From Actinomycetes bacterium (lineage in GTDB: Bacteria > Actinomycetota > Actinomycetes > Actinomycetales > Demequinaceae), in the NCBI GenBank assembly GCA_023442845.1, contig JAEZXC010000025.1:1-25547 (forward strand): a stretch of 25,547 bases of DNA, written 5' to 3'. Below, piece by piece: positions 7,858-15,800 of the stretch (positions within the stretch are counted from its first letter, which is position 1; every line of letters begins with the position of its first letter). Below the pieces are notes generated by a model. The model was not told the DNA's origin, ran no database searches, and saw only the letters and a program-made list of their open reading frames with translations. The translations under genes and the position numbers were made by a program.

Positions 7858-7907
7858 GTGGAGAGAAGTGGAGTAAAGTGGGGCGCACTGGCGAGTCGTG
7901 GCGCGAG
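7858..7907 (+). promoter_or_regulatory. Probable MraZ-binding repeats upstream of mraZ
   Basis: Five consecutive 10-bp units start at 7858, 7868, 7878, 7888 and 7898, each with TGG at positions 2-4. The first three are the best (GTGGAG, GTGGAG, GTGGGG, each with 4 variable bases). MraZ is known to bind direct TGGG-type repeats spaced at one helical turn before its own gene, which this arrangement matches. The last two units run into the Shine-Dalgarno (GAGGAGGTG, 7905-7913), so binding could block both transcription and ribosome access. The promoter itself is unclear; GATAAT at 7791-7796 is a possible -10. Confidence 0.75.
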
Positions 7908-7921
7908 GAGGTGAGGCCCTG

Positions 7922-8386
7922 ATGTCTGAACTGACGCACGGTCTCGGCCCCACAGGGGTCTTCCTTGGCACGTTCACGCCCAAGCTCGATGACAAAGGCC
8001 GGCTGATCCTGCCAGCGAAGTTCCGCGGGCGTCTTGCCGCGGGTTTCGTTGCAACACGAGGTTTGGATCGTTGCGTCTTCGTCTTCCCCGTCGACGAGTT
8101 CATGCAGGTGCACGACCGCCTGCGTCGCGCTCCGATGGAGAACAAGCAAGCGCGTGACTACCTGCGCAACTTCTTGGGCCACGCCCAAGACGACGTGCCG
8201 GACAAGCAAGGTCGCATCTTGCTCAGCGCGCCGCTGCGCACTTACGCCTCGCTCACCCGCGATGTCGCGGTCGTGGGCATGGGCGCACGTATTGAAATTT
8301 GGGACGCCCAAGCCTGGGAGACCTACCTCGCCGACGGCGAGGACGCTTATGCCGCAACAGCGGCGGATTTGTTCGGAGACATGTAG
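7922..8386 (+). CDS. mraZ: Transcriptional regulator MraZ
   Basis: The product is 154 aa with two tandem SpoVT/AbrB-like domains: GTFTPKLDDKGRLILPAKFR (about 16-35) and DDVPDKQGRILLSAPLR (about 91-107), the second carrying the repeated D-KGR-LP-type motif. MraZ is a ring-forming DNA-binding regulator of the dcw cluster and also interacts with RsmH in some bacteria. The ATG at 7922 follows GAGGAGGTG by about 9 nt. The family's usual start (MFLG) aligns to VFLG at residues 13-16, where the Val codon is GTC and cannot initiate, so this protein carries a 12-residue N-terminal extension. A GTG 24 nt upstream would lengthen it further but sits before the ribosome-binding site. First gene of the cluster, preceded by its probable own operator. 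Confidence 0.97.
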   Translation: MSELTHGLGPTGVFLGTFTPKLDDKGRLILPAKFRGRLAAGFVATRGLDRCVFVFPVDEFMQVHDRLRRAPMENKQARDYLRNFLGHAQDDVPDKQGRILLSAPLRTYASLTRDVAVVGMGARIEIWDAQAWETYLADGEDAYAATAADLFGDM

Positions 8387-8389
8387 CGA

Positions 8390-8469
8390 ACGCGCCCCGA
8401 GGCCTCCTCCCGAATCGCTCTGACGGACTTCCCCCCGCCAGAGGATCGGAGGGAGACCCCGAGGCGCGT
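8390..8469 (+). promoter_or_regulatory. Long imperfect hairpin filling the mraZ-rsmH gap
   Basis: A left arm at 8390-8426 pairs with a right arm at 8435-8469 around an 8-nt loop. The base is perfect (ACGCGCC at 8390-8396 with 8463-8469), and the tip is nearly perfect (8418-8426 with 8435-8443, one mismatch); about 30 pairs can form with a few bulges. No T-run follows, so it is not a canonical terminator. The rsmH Shine-Dalgarno (AAGGAGGGG, 8479-8487) lies just outside. It could be an attenuator, an mRNA-stability or processing element separating mraZ from the rest of the operon. Confidence 0.6.
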
Positions 8470-8489
8470 CACATCGCAAGGAGGGGCCG

Positions 8490-9461
8490 TTGAGCGAGGC
8501 AGCACACCGGCACACGCCGGTCATGCTCGACCGTTGTGTCGAGTTGCTGTCGCCTGCCCTCGAACGGCAGGGAGCGATCGCCATCGACGGCACGCTCGGC
8601 ATGGGCGGCCACACGGAGGCGCTGCTCCAGCGCCACCCCACCATCACAGTGATTGGGATCGACCGAGACGGTGACGCCATCGCGCTCGCAAGCGAACGGC
8701 TTGCGTGGGCGGGGGAGCGCTTCGTGCCATACCGCGCGACGTACGACGACATTGAGGGTGCGCTCGCGACGGTGGGCGCCGACGCCGCCGACGCTGTGCT
8801 CTTGGATCTCGGTGTCAGTTCGCTCCAAATTGACGAAGGCGAGCGCGGCTTCTCCTACGTCAACCACGGGCCCCTCGACATGCGCATGAATCGCGACGAG
8901 GCCGTGACGGCGGCCGACATTCTCGCGACGGCAGATGAAGCCGATATCGCGCGCATCCTTCACGTCTACGGCGAAGAACGCTACGCGCGTCGCATCGCGG
9001 AAGCGATTGTCGCGCGTCGCGCCACAGACCCAGTCACCCGATCCGAGCAACTCGTCGATCTGGTGCGCGCCTGCATCCCGGCCGCAACTCGCCAGCCCGG
9101 CTCGAACCCCGCCAAGCGCACCTTCCAAGCACTGCGGATCGCGGTGAACCGCGAACTGGATGTACTTGAAGACGCCATTGACGCAGCAATCGATGCACTC
9201 GCGGTGGGCGGACGACTCGTCGTGATGAGCTACCACTCGCTTGAGGACCGCATCGTCAAGCGTGCGTTCTCGGCGGCCTCCACATCAAGTGCGCCGCCTG
9301 GGCTTCCGGTCATCCCTGATGAACACCAGCCGTACCTGCGGTTGCTCACCCGTGGCGCCGAGAAGGCCTCCGCCGCAGAGATTGAGCGCAATTCGCGCGC
9401 CAAGCCAGTGCGACTGCGGGCTGTCGAGCGAATTCGGGAAGCATCGCGGAGGGCGGCATGA
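8490..9461 (+). CDS. rsmH: 16S rRNA (cytosine-1402-N4)-methyltransferase RsmH
   Basis: The product is 323 aa, the normal length. The N-terminal RHTPVML motif (7-13), the SAM-binding loop DGTLGMGGHTEAL (33-45) and IGIDRD (55-60), DLGVSSLQID in the middle, a C-terminal MSYHSLEDRIVKRAF and the conserved N-SRAKP-RLRA-ER ending identify RsmH (MraW). It methylates N4 of C1402 in 16S rRNA using S-adenosylmethionine. It starts with TTG at 8490, 3-4 nt after an AAGGAGGGG ribosome-binding site. Its stop overlaps the ftsL start in ATGA. Association with cell-wall genes is conserved across bacteria though the enzyme acts on the ribosome. Confidence 0.97.
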   Translation: MSEAAHRHTPVMLDRCVELLSPALERQGAIAIDGTLGMGGHTEALLQRHPTITVIGIDRDGDAIALASERLAWAGERFVPYRATYDDIEGALATVGADAADAVLLDLGVSSLQIDEGERGFSYVNHGPLDMRMNRDEAVTAADILATADEADIARILHVYGEERYARRIAEAIVARRATDPVTRSEQLVDLVRACIPAATRQPGSNPAKRTFQALRIAVNRELDVLEDAIDAAIDALAVGGRLVVMSYHSLEDRIVKRAFSAASTSSAPPGLPVIPDEHQPYLRLLTRGAEKASAAEIERNSRAKPVRLRAVERIREASRRAA

Positions 9462-9865
9462 GCGCGGCACCGCTGCGGACGTCGGCGCGGCCGCTCAGCC
9501 CTGCTCCCGCGCGCCAGACCCAACCCGAGCGTCAGCCACGTCTTGCCGCAGTGCCGGCACCCCAGCGAGGCCGGTCGATCGCGCCATTTGCACTCTTGTG
9601 CGTGGCGATTGTCATTGCAGCGCTTGCGGCCGTGCTCGTCCTCAACACCGCGATGGCGCAATCGTCATACAGTTCACGCGATATCAAGATCGAGATCGCG
9701 CAGCTTCACCAAGCGCGTGCGGAGACTCTTGCCCGACTGGAAGCTAATGCCGCGCCGTCTGCGCTGTCACAACGCGCTCAAGAGTTGGGAATGGTGCCGG
9801 CGTCGTCGATCGGCTTCGTGTCACTGGACAGCGGGCAAGTCATTCACGCGGGAGGTCGCAGGTGA
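9458..9865 (+). CDS. ftsL: FtsL-like septum formation protein
   Basis: The product is 135 aa. The N-terminal cytoplasmic part (1-40) is rich in Pro, Arg and Ala; a single membrane helix covers about 41-63; a short coiled-coil stretch (about 71-98, SRDIKIEIAQLHQARAETLA) follows, then an L-M-P-containing end (AQELGMVPASSIGFVSL). This is the bitopic topology of FtsL/DivIC proteins, which bridge FtsQ and FtsW-FtsI in the divisome. Sequence conservation is low in the family, so the call rests on topology plus its place between rsmH and ftsI. It overlaps rsmH by 4 bp (ATGA) and ftsI by 4 bp (GTGA). Confidence 0.85.
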   Translation: MSAAPLRTSARPLSPAPARQTQPERQPRLAAVPAPQRGRSIAPFALLCVAIVIAALAAVLVLNTAMAQSSYSSRDIKIEIAQLHQARAETLARLEANAAPSALSQRAQELGMVPASSIGFVSLDSGQVIHAGGRR

Positions 9866-11784
9866 CGCGACGCCCGGGGATGGCACCGCCGCCGCACAAT
9901 CGCTCGGGCTCGGCATCCCAGCGTCGCCCTGGTGACGGCCGCACCTCCGCACCCCGTAGCACCGCACCCCGCGGCGCCGCGCCCTTGCCACGAGCGATGC
10001 GCCCCAGCCCTTTTGCGCCACGCGTCGGCGACCCACACCGGCGTCAAAGCGTCGTCCTCGCTTTTTCGCTCATCCTCGTTGCGGTTTTTGCTGTGCGACT
10101 GGTCGATGTGCAGATCGTCAACTCCGCGCCGGTCGCTCAGGCGGCACTCGACAAGAGGCTCGTTGAGCGCACCGTGGTGCCCCCGCGCGCCGACATCGTC
10201 GATCGCAACGGAGATGTGCTCGCCACCTCCGTCGAGCGGTACCACCTGTGGGTGGACCAAGTCGATCTCGCAGGGTGGAAGCGCACGTCGAACGGCAAGA
10301 TCACCGCTCAAGGCCCCATCGACGCTGCCTCAATCCTCGCGCCCATCCTTGGCGTCAGCGAGTCCGATCTCGCCGCGCAACTCATTGGCGACAAGTCCTT
10401 CGCCTACATTGCGAAGAACGTCACCCCCGAGACCCGCGATCTCGTACTTGCTGAAGACATCGCGGGGATTGAAGCCGAGCCGACAACGCAACGTCTGTAT
10501 CCGGCGGGCGACGTCGCTGGAAACGTCATCGGGTACATGGCAGAGGATGGCGTCAGCCCCGGCAAGATCGGCATGGGCGGCATCGAGCGCACGTTTAACG
10601 ACCTGCTCATTGGGACTCCGGGCACCGAGACATTTGAACGCAGCCGCTATGGCACCGTGATTCCCGCGGGTCAGCGCTCGCAGACTCCAGCAATTCCCGG
10701 TACCACCGTGCACCTCACTATCGATCGCGATATCCAGTTCTACACAGAGCAAGCACTCGATACGGCGCTTGCGAACACGGGCTCGTCGGCCGGCTCTGTC
10801 GTGGTGCTCGACACCGAGACCAACCAGGTGCTTGCCCTTGTCGACTCGGGCGCGCTCAATCCCAGCGATCCCGGGGCAACCCCGTCGAACCTGCGCGGCT
10901 CGCGTTCTGTTGAAGGCGTCTTTGACCCCGGTTCGACTGCGAAGACGATCACAATGGCGGCTGCTCTCGAGGAGGGCGTCGCCACGCCCGAGTCGCAGTT
11001 TGTGGCGCCGTACCTCTACACGACAGAAAACGGCCAAGTGTTCCGTGACTCGCACGAACACGCCGACCAGAAGCTCACGCTCGCTGGAGTGCTTGTCACC
11101 TCGTCGAACACGGGAACTGTCCAAATCGGACAGTTGATGGACGACAAGACACGCTACGACTACATGCGTGATTTTGGTCTTGGACAGCCGACCAACCTTG
11201 GGCTGCCGAATGAGTCGGCGGGCATCCTTCACCCCTGGGAAAAGTGGGACGGGCGCACGAAGTACGCGACGATGTTTGGCCAGGGTGTGTCTGTGACGGC
11301 CATCCAGACCGCGCAGGTGTACTCGATCATCGCGAACGACGGCATGCGCACGGCTCCCACGATCGTTGCTGGGACACAAGCGCCAGATGGCACCTTCACG
11401 GCGACCGACCAAGGCGAGCCCGTCCGTGTCGTATCCGAACAGACATCTGAGCAGATTCTGGCGATGCTCGAAGAAGTGGTGACGAACGGAACTGGACGCG
11501 CCGCGCAGATTCCCGGCTACCGCGTCGGCGGCAAGACCGGAACAGCCCAGGCGCCGGACGATAATGGTGAGTTGACGCGAACTGTCGCCTCGTTTGTGGG
11601 CATCGCACCAACTGACAACCCGCGGATCGTGGTCTCCGTGATCCTGTACGACCCCCAGTCGTCGATCTGGGGCGGCGATGTTGCGGCCCCGGTGTTCCGG
11701 GACGTGGCAACCTTTGCGTTGCAGACATTGCGTGTGCCGCCGTCAAGTGGCGAGCAGACGCGCTTCCCGACCACTTGGGAGTGA
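9862..11784 (+). CDS. ftsI: Septal peptidoglycan transpeptidase FtsI (class B PBP3)
   Basis: The product is 640 aa. A disordered Pro/Arg/Ala-rich cytoplasmic tail (1-60) precedes one membrane helix (about 63-85), a pedestal/dimerisation domain beginning RLVERTVVPPRADIVDRNG (99-117), and a penicillin-binding transpeptidase domain. Catalytic motifs are Ser358-Thr-Ala-Lys361, Ser414-Ser-Asn416 and Lys558-Thr-Gly560. It crosslinks septal peptidoglycan outside the membrane in complex with the glycosyltransferase FtsW. The start is the GTG within the GTGA overlap with ftsL, so translation is probably coupled. No C-terminal PASTA repeats are present; the protein ends soon after the transpeptidase fold. 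Confidence 0.97.
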   Translation: MTRRPGMAPPPHNRSGSASQRRPGDGRTSAPRSTAPRGAAPLPRAMRPSPFAPRVGDPHRRQSVVLAFSLILVAVFAVRLVDVQIVNSAPVAQAALDKRLVERTVVPPRADIVDRNGDVLATSVERYHLWVDQVDLAGWKRTSNGKITAQGPIDAASILAPILGVSESDLAAQLIGDKSFAYIAKNVTPETRDLVLAEDIAGIEAEPTTQRLYPAGDVAGNVIGYMAEDGVSPGKIGMGGIERTFNDLLIGTPGTETFERSRYGTVIPAGQRSQTPAIPGTTVHLTIDRDIQFYTEQALDTALANTGSSAGSVVVLDTETNQVLALVDSGALNPSDPGATPSNLRGSRSVEGVFDPGSTAKTITMAAALEEGVATPESQFVAPYLYTTENGQVFRDSHEHADQKLTLAGVLVTSSNTGTVQIGQLMDDKTRYDYMRDFGLGQPTNLGLPNESAGILHPWEKWDGRTKYATMFGQGVSVTAIQTAQVYSIIANDGMRTAPTIVAGTQAPDGTFTATDQGEPVRVVSEQTSEQILAMLEEVVTNGTGRAAQIPGYRVGGKTGTAQAPDDNGELTRTVASFVGIAPTDNPRIVVSVILYDPQSSIWGGDVAAPVFRDVATFALQTLRVPPSSGEQTRFPTTWE

Positions 11785-11785
11785 C

Positions 11786-13351
11786 ATGGATATGGCGTTG
11801 CGACCCGAACGGGTCACGCCGATCACCCTGACAGCTGCACTTGCGGACGCAGGAATCGATGCGTCGGCGCTCGATGGCCCTGACGTGACGTTGACTGGCG
11901 CGAGTGTCGACTCCCGCGCTGTGCAGCCGGGAGACCTCTTTGGCGCATACGCCGGTCTCGTGCGGCACGGCGCTCACTTCGCCCAGGCTGCCGTTGACGC
12001 TGGTGCGGTCGCGGTCCTCACCGATCGCGAAGGCTATGACCTCGTCCGGGCAGCAGGCATCACGGTGCCGGTGGTGGTGATCGCAGAAGGTGAGCGCGAC
12101 GCGATGGGGCGTGCAGCGTCGGCGATCTACGGACACCCATCGCGGCACCTCACGTTTGTCGGTGTCACTGGCACCAATGGCAAGACGACCACGAGTTACT
12201 TCGTTGAACATGCCCTCGCGCAGGTGCACGAGCACCGCGGCATCATGGGCACCGTTGAGCTCCGGGTGAAGGATGACGCGATCGAGTCGCCGCGCACCAC
12301 CGTCGAAGCTCCCGTCCTTCATGGATTGCTCGCGCGCATGCGCGACGAGGGGGTGACGGCCGCGGTGACCGAAGTGAGTTCGCATGCGGCGGCGCTTGAC
12401 CGCATCGCAGGTGCTGAGTTCGACGTGGCCGTCTTCACGAATCTCCAGTGGGATCACCTCGATTTTCATCACACAATGGAGGAGTACCTCCAGGCCAAGG
12501 CGCGGCTCTTTGAGCCCGGTCGGTCCAAGCGAGGTGTGGTGTGCATTGACGACGAGTGGACGCAGTCGTTTGCGCGCGATGCCCGGATCCCAATTGAGAC
12601 AGTCTCAACGCGCCCGGAATCGCCGCGCGGGGATTGGAATGTGGCCGACGCTCATATTGGCTTGGACGGCGTGGGCTCGCGCTTCACTCTCATCGCCCCT
12701 GACGGCAGCGCACATGCGGCCTTTAGCCCGCTGCCGGGCCTCGTCAATGTGTCGAACGCGGCCGTCGCGATTGTCGCTGCGCATGCGGCAGGAGTGCCGC
12801 TCGACCTCGCTGTCGAGGGCGTCCGCACGGCTCATGGAGTGCCTGGCCGTATGGAGCGCGTCATCGAACGCTCCGACGTCGATCCGCTCGCGATTGTCGA
12901 TTACGCCCACACGCCCGATGCGCTCACGCTCGCCCTAGAGGGCGTGCGCCCCATCACTCCGGGTCGACTCATCTTGATCTTTGGCTCGGATGGTGACCGA
13001 GACCAAGGCAAGCGCCCCGTCATGGGCGAGATCGCCGCTCGATTGGCCGATGTCATTGTCCTCACCGACGAGAACCCGCGTTCTGAGGAACCCGCAGCGA
13101 TTCGTGCCGCGATTCGCCACGGCATCGAGAAGGTGCGTCCCGACCTCGCCGACGTGCATGAGATCGAACCTCGCGCTGCCGCTGTCGCCTATGGTTTACG
13201 GCTGGGCCGGGTTGGCGACACTGTCATCGTCACTGGCAAGGGCCATGAGCCAACACAGGAGGTCGCCGGAGTGTTCTACCGCTATAACGACCGCGACGCG
13301 TACCTGGCCGCTCATCGCGAGATCGTTGCCGAGCGCGAGGCGCGCGCGTGA
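11786..13351 (+). CDS. murE: UDP-MurNAc-L-Ala-D-Glu: diamino acid ligase MurE
   Basis: The product is 521 aa with the three Mur-ligase domains. The UDP-binding N-terminal region holds DSRAVQPGDLF (42-52); the ATP-binding P-loop is GTNGKTTT (129-136); the carbamylated-lysine segment is YLQAKARLF (Lys238); the C-terminal substrate motif is DENPR at 428-432, followed by GKGHE (484-488). It adds the third, diamino residue of the stem peptide. The Arg of the NPR motif and GKGHE agree with the meso-DAP-type pocket, but the usual Asp before Asn is Glu here, so the amino acid added (DAP, Lys or Orn) is left open. The ATG follows the ftsI stop by one base with TTGGGAG just before it. A longer upstream frame is discarded because it lies within ftsI. 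Confidence 0.96.
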   Translation: MDMALRPERVTPITLTAALADAGIDASALDGPDVTLTGASVDSRAVQPGDLFGAYAGLVRHGAHFAQAAVDAGAVAVLTDREGYDLVRAAGITVPVVVIAEGERDAMGRAASAIYGHPSRHLTFVGVTGTNGKTTTSYFVEHALAQVHEHRGIMGTVELRVKDDAIESPRTTVEAPVLHGLLARMRDEGVTAAVTEVSSHAAALDRIAGAEFDVAVFTNLQWDHLDFHHTMEEYLQAKARLFEPGRSKRGVVCIDDEWTQSFARDARIPIETVSTRPESPRGDWNVADAHIGLDGVGSRFTLIAPDGSAHAAFSPLPGLVNVSNAAVAIVAAHAAGVPLDLAVEGVRTAHGVPGRMERVIERSDVDPLAIVDYAHTPDALTLALEGVRPITPGRLILIFGSDGDRDQGKRPVMGEIAARLADVIVLTDENPRSEEPAAIRAAIRHGIEKVRPDLADVHEIEPRAAAVAYGLRLGRVGDTVIVTGKGHEPTQEVAGVFYRYNDRDAYLAAHREIVAEREARA

Positions 13352-14703
13352 GGCCGCTTACTGCGCAGTGGATCGCGAACGCCGTCGGCGGCCAACTGGC
13401 TGCGGATGTCGACACGCGCGTGACGTCGGTGGTGAAGGACACCCGCGACGTGACGGAAGGTTCGCTGTACGCCGCGTTCATCGGGGAACGTGTTGACGGT
13501 CACGATTTCGCGGCCGCCGCGATTGAGGCCGGAGCGTCGCTCCTGCTCGTGTCACGCCCTGTCGATGGGCCCCACATCCTTGTTGACGACGTGACGCGTG
13601 CGTTGGGCGATATGGCACGCGCCTATCTTGCGGACTTACGACTCGAAGGTGACGTCACCGTCATCGGGATCACCGGCTCAAACGGCAAGACGAGCACGAA
13701 GGACATCCTCGCTCAGGTGCTCCCCGATGCCGTCGCCCCCGTTGGCAGTTACAACAATGAAATCGGTTTGCCGCTGACGGTGCTGCAGGCGGGGCCAGCG
13801 ACGCGTCACCTTGTTCTCGAGATGGGTGCCTCGGCCCCCGGGGACATCGCATACCTCACCGCGATTGCACCGCTCGACATCGCGGTCGTGCTCATGGTGG
13901 GCAGTGCTCACGCCGCCGGTTATGGGTCTGTCGATGCGTTGACGGAAGAGAAGGCAACGATCCTTGACGGCGTCGTCCCAGGAGGCGTCGGCTTCCTGAA
14001 CGCAGACGACGCTCGAGTGGCGGCGATGGCGGGGCGAGCGCCCCGCACTGTGACGTACGGCTTTGGCGATGCGGATGTGTCGGCCAGTAATCGGCGCGTT
14101 GAGGCGGGCCGCGCTCACTTTGATGTTGACGGCGAACAGATCGCAATGTCGCTCGTTGGCGATCACCATGCTGCCAATGGCCTCGCGGCGTATGCGGTTG
14201 CGCGTGAGTGCGGCCTCGGCGCGGCCGACGCAGCGGTAGCGGTGAGCGCCGCCCGCCCGCTCAGCGCGCATCGAATGGCTCTCACCGAGCGCGCCGACGG
14301 GGTGACGATCCTCGATGACGCATACAACGCGTCGCCCGAGTCAATGAAGGCCGCTTTCCGAGCGCTGCGCGCCGTCGCTGATGGGGGAGTGATGTGGGCC
14401 GTAATTGGCGAAATGAGGGAGATGGGCGAGGCTTCGCTCGCTGCGCACGAAGAGATCGGTATCGACGCCGTACGCCTTGGCATTGATCACCTGCTTGTCG
14501 TTGGGGCTGGCGCTCGCGCTGCGTACGTCTCAGCAGTGCGGGAAGGATCGTGGGGAGACGAGGCGGCCTTCGTCGCTACGATTGATGAGGCCCGCGCATT
14601 CTTGGCGGACCGCGTCGCTCCCGGTGACACCGTGCTCGTGAAGGGGTCAAACGGCACTGGGCTGTGGCGGCTCGCCGACGACCTGACAAAGGAGGCCCGA
14701 TGA
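13348..14703 (+). CDS. murF: UDP-MurNAc-tripeptide: D-Ala-D-Ala ligase MurF
   Basis: The product is 451 aa, typical length. It has the P-loop TGSNGKTSTKD (109-119), the following SYNNEIGLPLT segment, and DDAYNASPESM and GEMREMGEAS, all characteristic of MurF. It joins D-Ala-D-Ala to the UDP-MurNAc tripeptide in the cytoplasm with ATP hydrolysis, completing the pentapeptide. It begins with GTG inside a GTGA overlap with murE and ends overlapping mraY by ATGA, so it is coupled on both sides. Confidence 0.97.
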   Translation: MRPLTAQWIANAVGGQLAADVDTRVTSVVKDTRDVTEGSLYAAFIGERVDGHDFAAAAIEAGASLLLVSRPVDGPHILVDDVTRALGDMARAYLADLRLEGDVTVIGITGSNGKTSTKDILAQVLPDAVAPVGSYNNEIGLPLTVLQAGPATRHLVLEMGASAPGDIAYLTAIAPLDIAVVLMVGSAHAAGYGSVDALTEEKATILDGVVPGGVGFLNADDARVAAMAGRAPRTVTYGFGDADVSASNRRVEAGRAHFDVDGEQIAMSLVGDHHAANGLAAYAVARECGLGAADAAVAVSAARPLSAHRMALTERADGVTILDDAYNASPESMKAAFRALRAVADGGVMWAVIGEMREMGEASLAAHEEIGIDAVRLGIDHLLVVGAGARAAYVSAVREGSWGDEAAFVATIDEARAFLADRVAPGDTVLVKGSNGTGLWRLADDLTKEAR

Positions 14704-15800
14704 GGGCGGTCGTATTCGCGGGAGGAATCTCCCTGCTGGTGGCCCTGCTCGGGACACCGTGGGTGATTCGCTATCTCACGAAGCGTCAGTTCGGGCAGTT
14801 CATTCGCCACGACGGACCCGCCTCGCACCACACGAAGCGCGGCACGCCCACGATGGGTGGCGTCGTCATCATTCTCGCGACCATCTTTGGCTGGCTGCTG
14901 TCAAACCTGCTGACTGACCGCACCCCCAATGTCTCATCCGTGCTCGTCGTCGGTCTCATGCTCGGGCTCGGGCTCGTTGGCTTTCTCGACGACGGCATCA
15001 AGATCACGCGCGAACGCTCACTTGGCCTGAATGCGCGTTGGAAGATCGTCCTCCAGGCGGCGGTCGGCATCACGTTTTCTGTGCTTGCCCTCAAGTTCCC
15101 CGATGATCAGGGCACTTACCCCGCTTCACAGGCGGTGTCCTTCCTCCGCGACACCGCGCTCGACCTTGCGATGTGGGGCCCGGCGCTCGGGATCATCCTC
15201 TTCATCCTGTGGTCGAACTTCCTCATTACGTCGTGGTCAAACGCTGTCAACCTGACCGACGGCCTCGATGGGCTTGCCACAGGTGCGGCTCTCATCTTCT
15301 TTGGCGCGTATGTGCTCGTCGGAATCTGGCAGACGAACCAACTGTGCGGAGTCAACAACACCGATCCCGCGACGTGTTATGAAGTCCGTGACCCGCGCGA
15401 CATGGCGATCCTCGCCGCTGCCATTGCGGGGGCGTGCCTCGGCTTTCTGTGGTGGAACGCGTCACCCGCGAAGATCTTCATGGGCGACACGGGCTCTCTC
15501 GCCCTCGGTGGCGCTATTGCGGGCATGACGATTGTCACGCGGACTGAGATCCTCGGCGGGATCATTGGCGGACTCTTCGTCATCATCGTGCTCAGCTCGG
15601 TGATCCAGATCGGCTTCTTCAAGATTTCGCGTGGTAAACGGGTCTTTAAGATGGCGCCACTGCATCACCATTTCGAACTCCTTGGCTGGGGCGAGGTCAC
15701 CATCGTCACGAGGTTTTGGATCATCGCGATTCTCTTCACCGGTGCTGGCATGGGCCTCTTCTACGCCGAGTGGGTCGCGAGCTTGGGTCCGGGCGGCTAA
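14700..15800 (+). CDS. mraY: Phospho-MurNAc-pentapeptide transferase MraY
   Basis: The product is 366 aa, a polytopic membrane enzyme with about ten hydrophobic segments. Diagnostic motifs are KRGTPTMGGVVI (46-57), FLDDGIK (95-101, Asp97/Asp98), NAVNLTDGLDGLA (181-193), KIFMGDTGSLALGG (258-271, Asp263) and PLHHHFELLGW (320-330). It transfers phospho-MurNAc-pentapeptide to undecaprenyl phosphate on the inner membrane face to make lipid I. The start at the ATGA overlap with murF is supported by AAGGAGG directly upstream. An extracytoplasmic loop has two Cys (216, 226). It shares one base with murD (TAATG). Confidence 0.97.
   Translation: MRAVVFAGGISLLVALLGTPWVIRYLTKRQFGQFIRHDGPASHHTKRGTPTMGGVVIILATIFGWLLSNLLTDRTPNVSSVLVVGLMLGLGLVGFLDDGIKITRERSLGLNARWKIVLQAAVGITFSVLALKFPDDQGTYPASQAVSFLRDTALDLAMWGPALGIILFILWSNFLITSWSNAVNLTDGLDGLATGAALIFFGAYVLVGIWQTNQLCGVNNTDPATCYEVRDPRDMAILAAAIAGACLGFLWWNASPAKIFMGDTGSLALGGAIAGMTIVTRTEILGGIIGGLFVIIVLSSVIQIGFFKISRGKRVFKMAPLHHHFELLGWGEVTIVTRFWIIAILFTGAGMGLFYAEWVASLGPGG

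Noticed and set aside
8427..8480. Intrinsic terminator between mraZ and rsmH
   Set aside because: The hairpin is strong but no T-run follows, and the downstream genes are normally cotranscribed; kept as a structured element instead.
7724..8752. 342-codon minus-strand open frame across mraZ and the start of rsmH
   Set aside because: It is a shadow of mraZ and rsmH, with low-complexity composition and no motif; it would also cross the mraZ control region.
10330..11412. 360-codon minus-strand open frame inside ftsI
   Set aside because: It is antisense to the transpeptidase domain with all catalytic motifs on the plus strand; composition is Arg/His/Val-rich with no domain.
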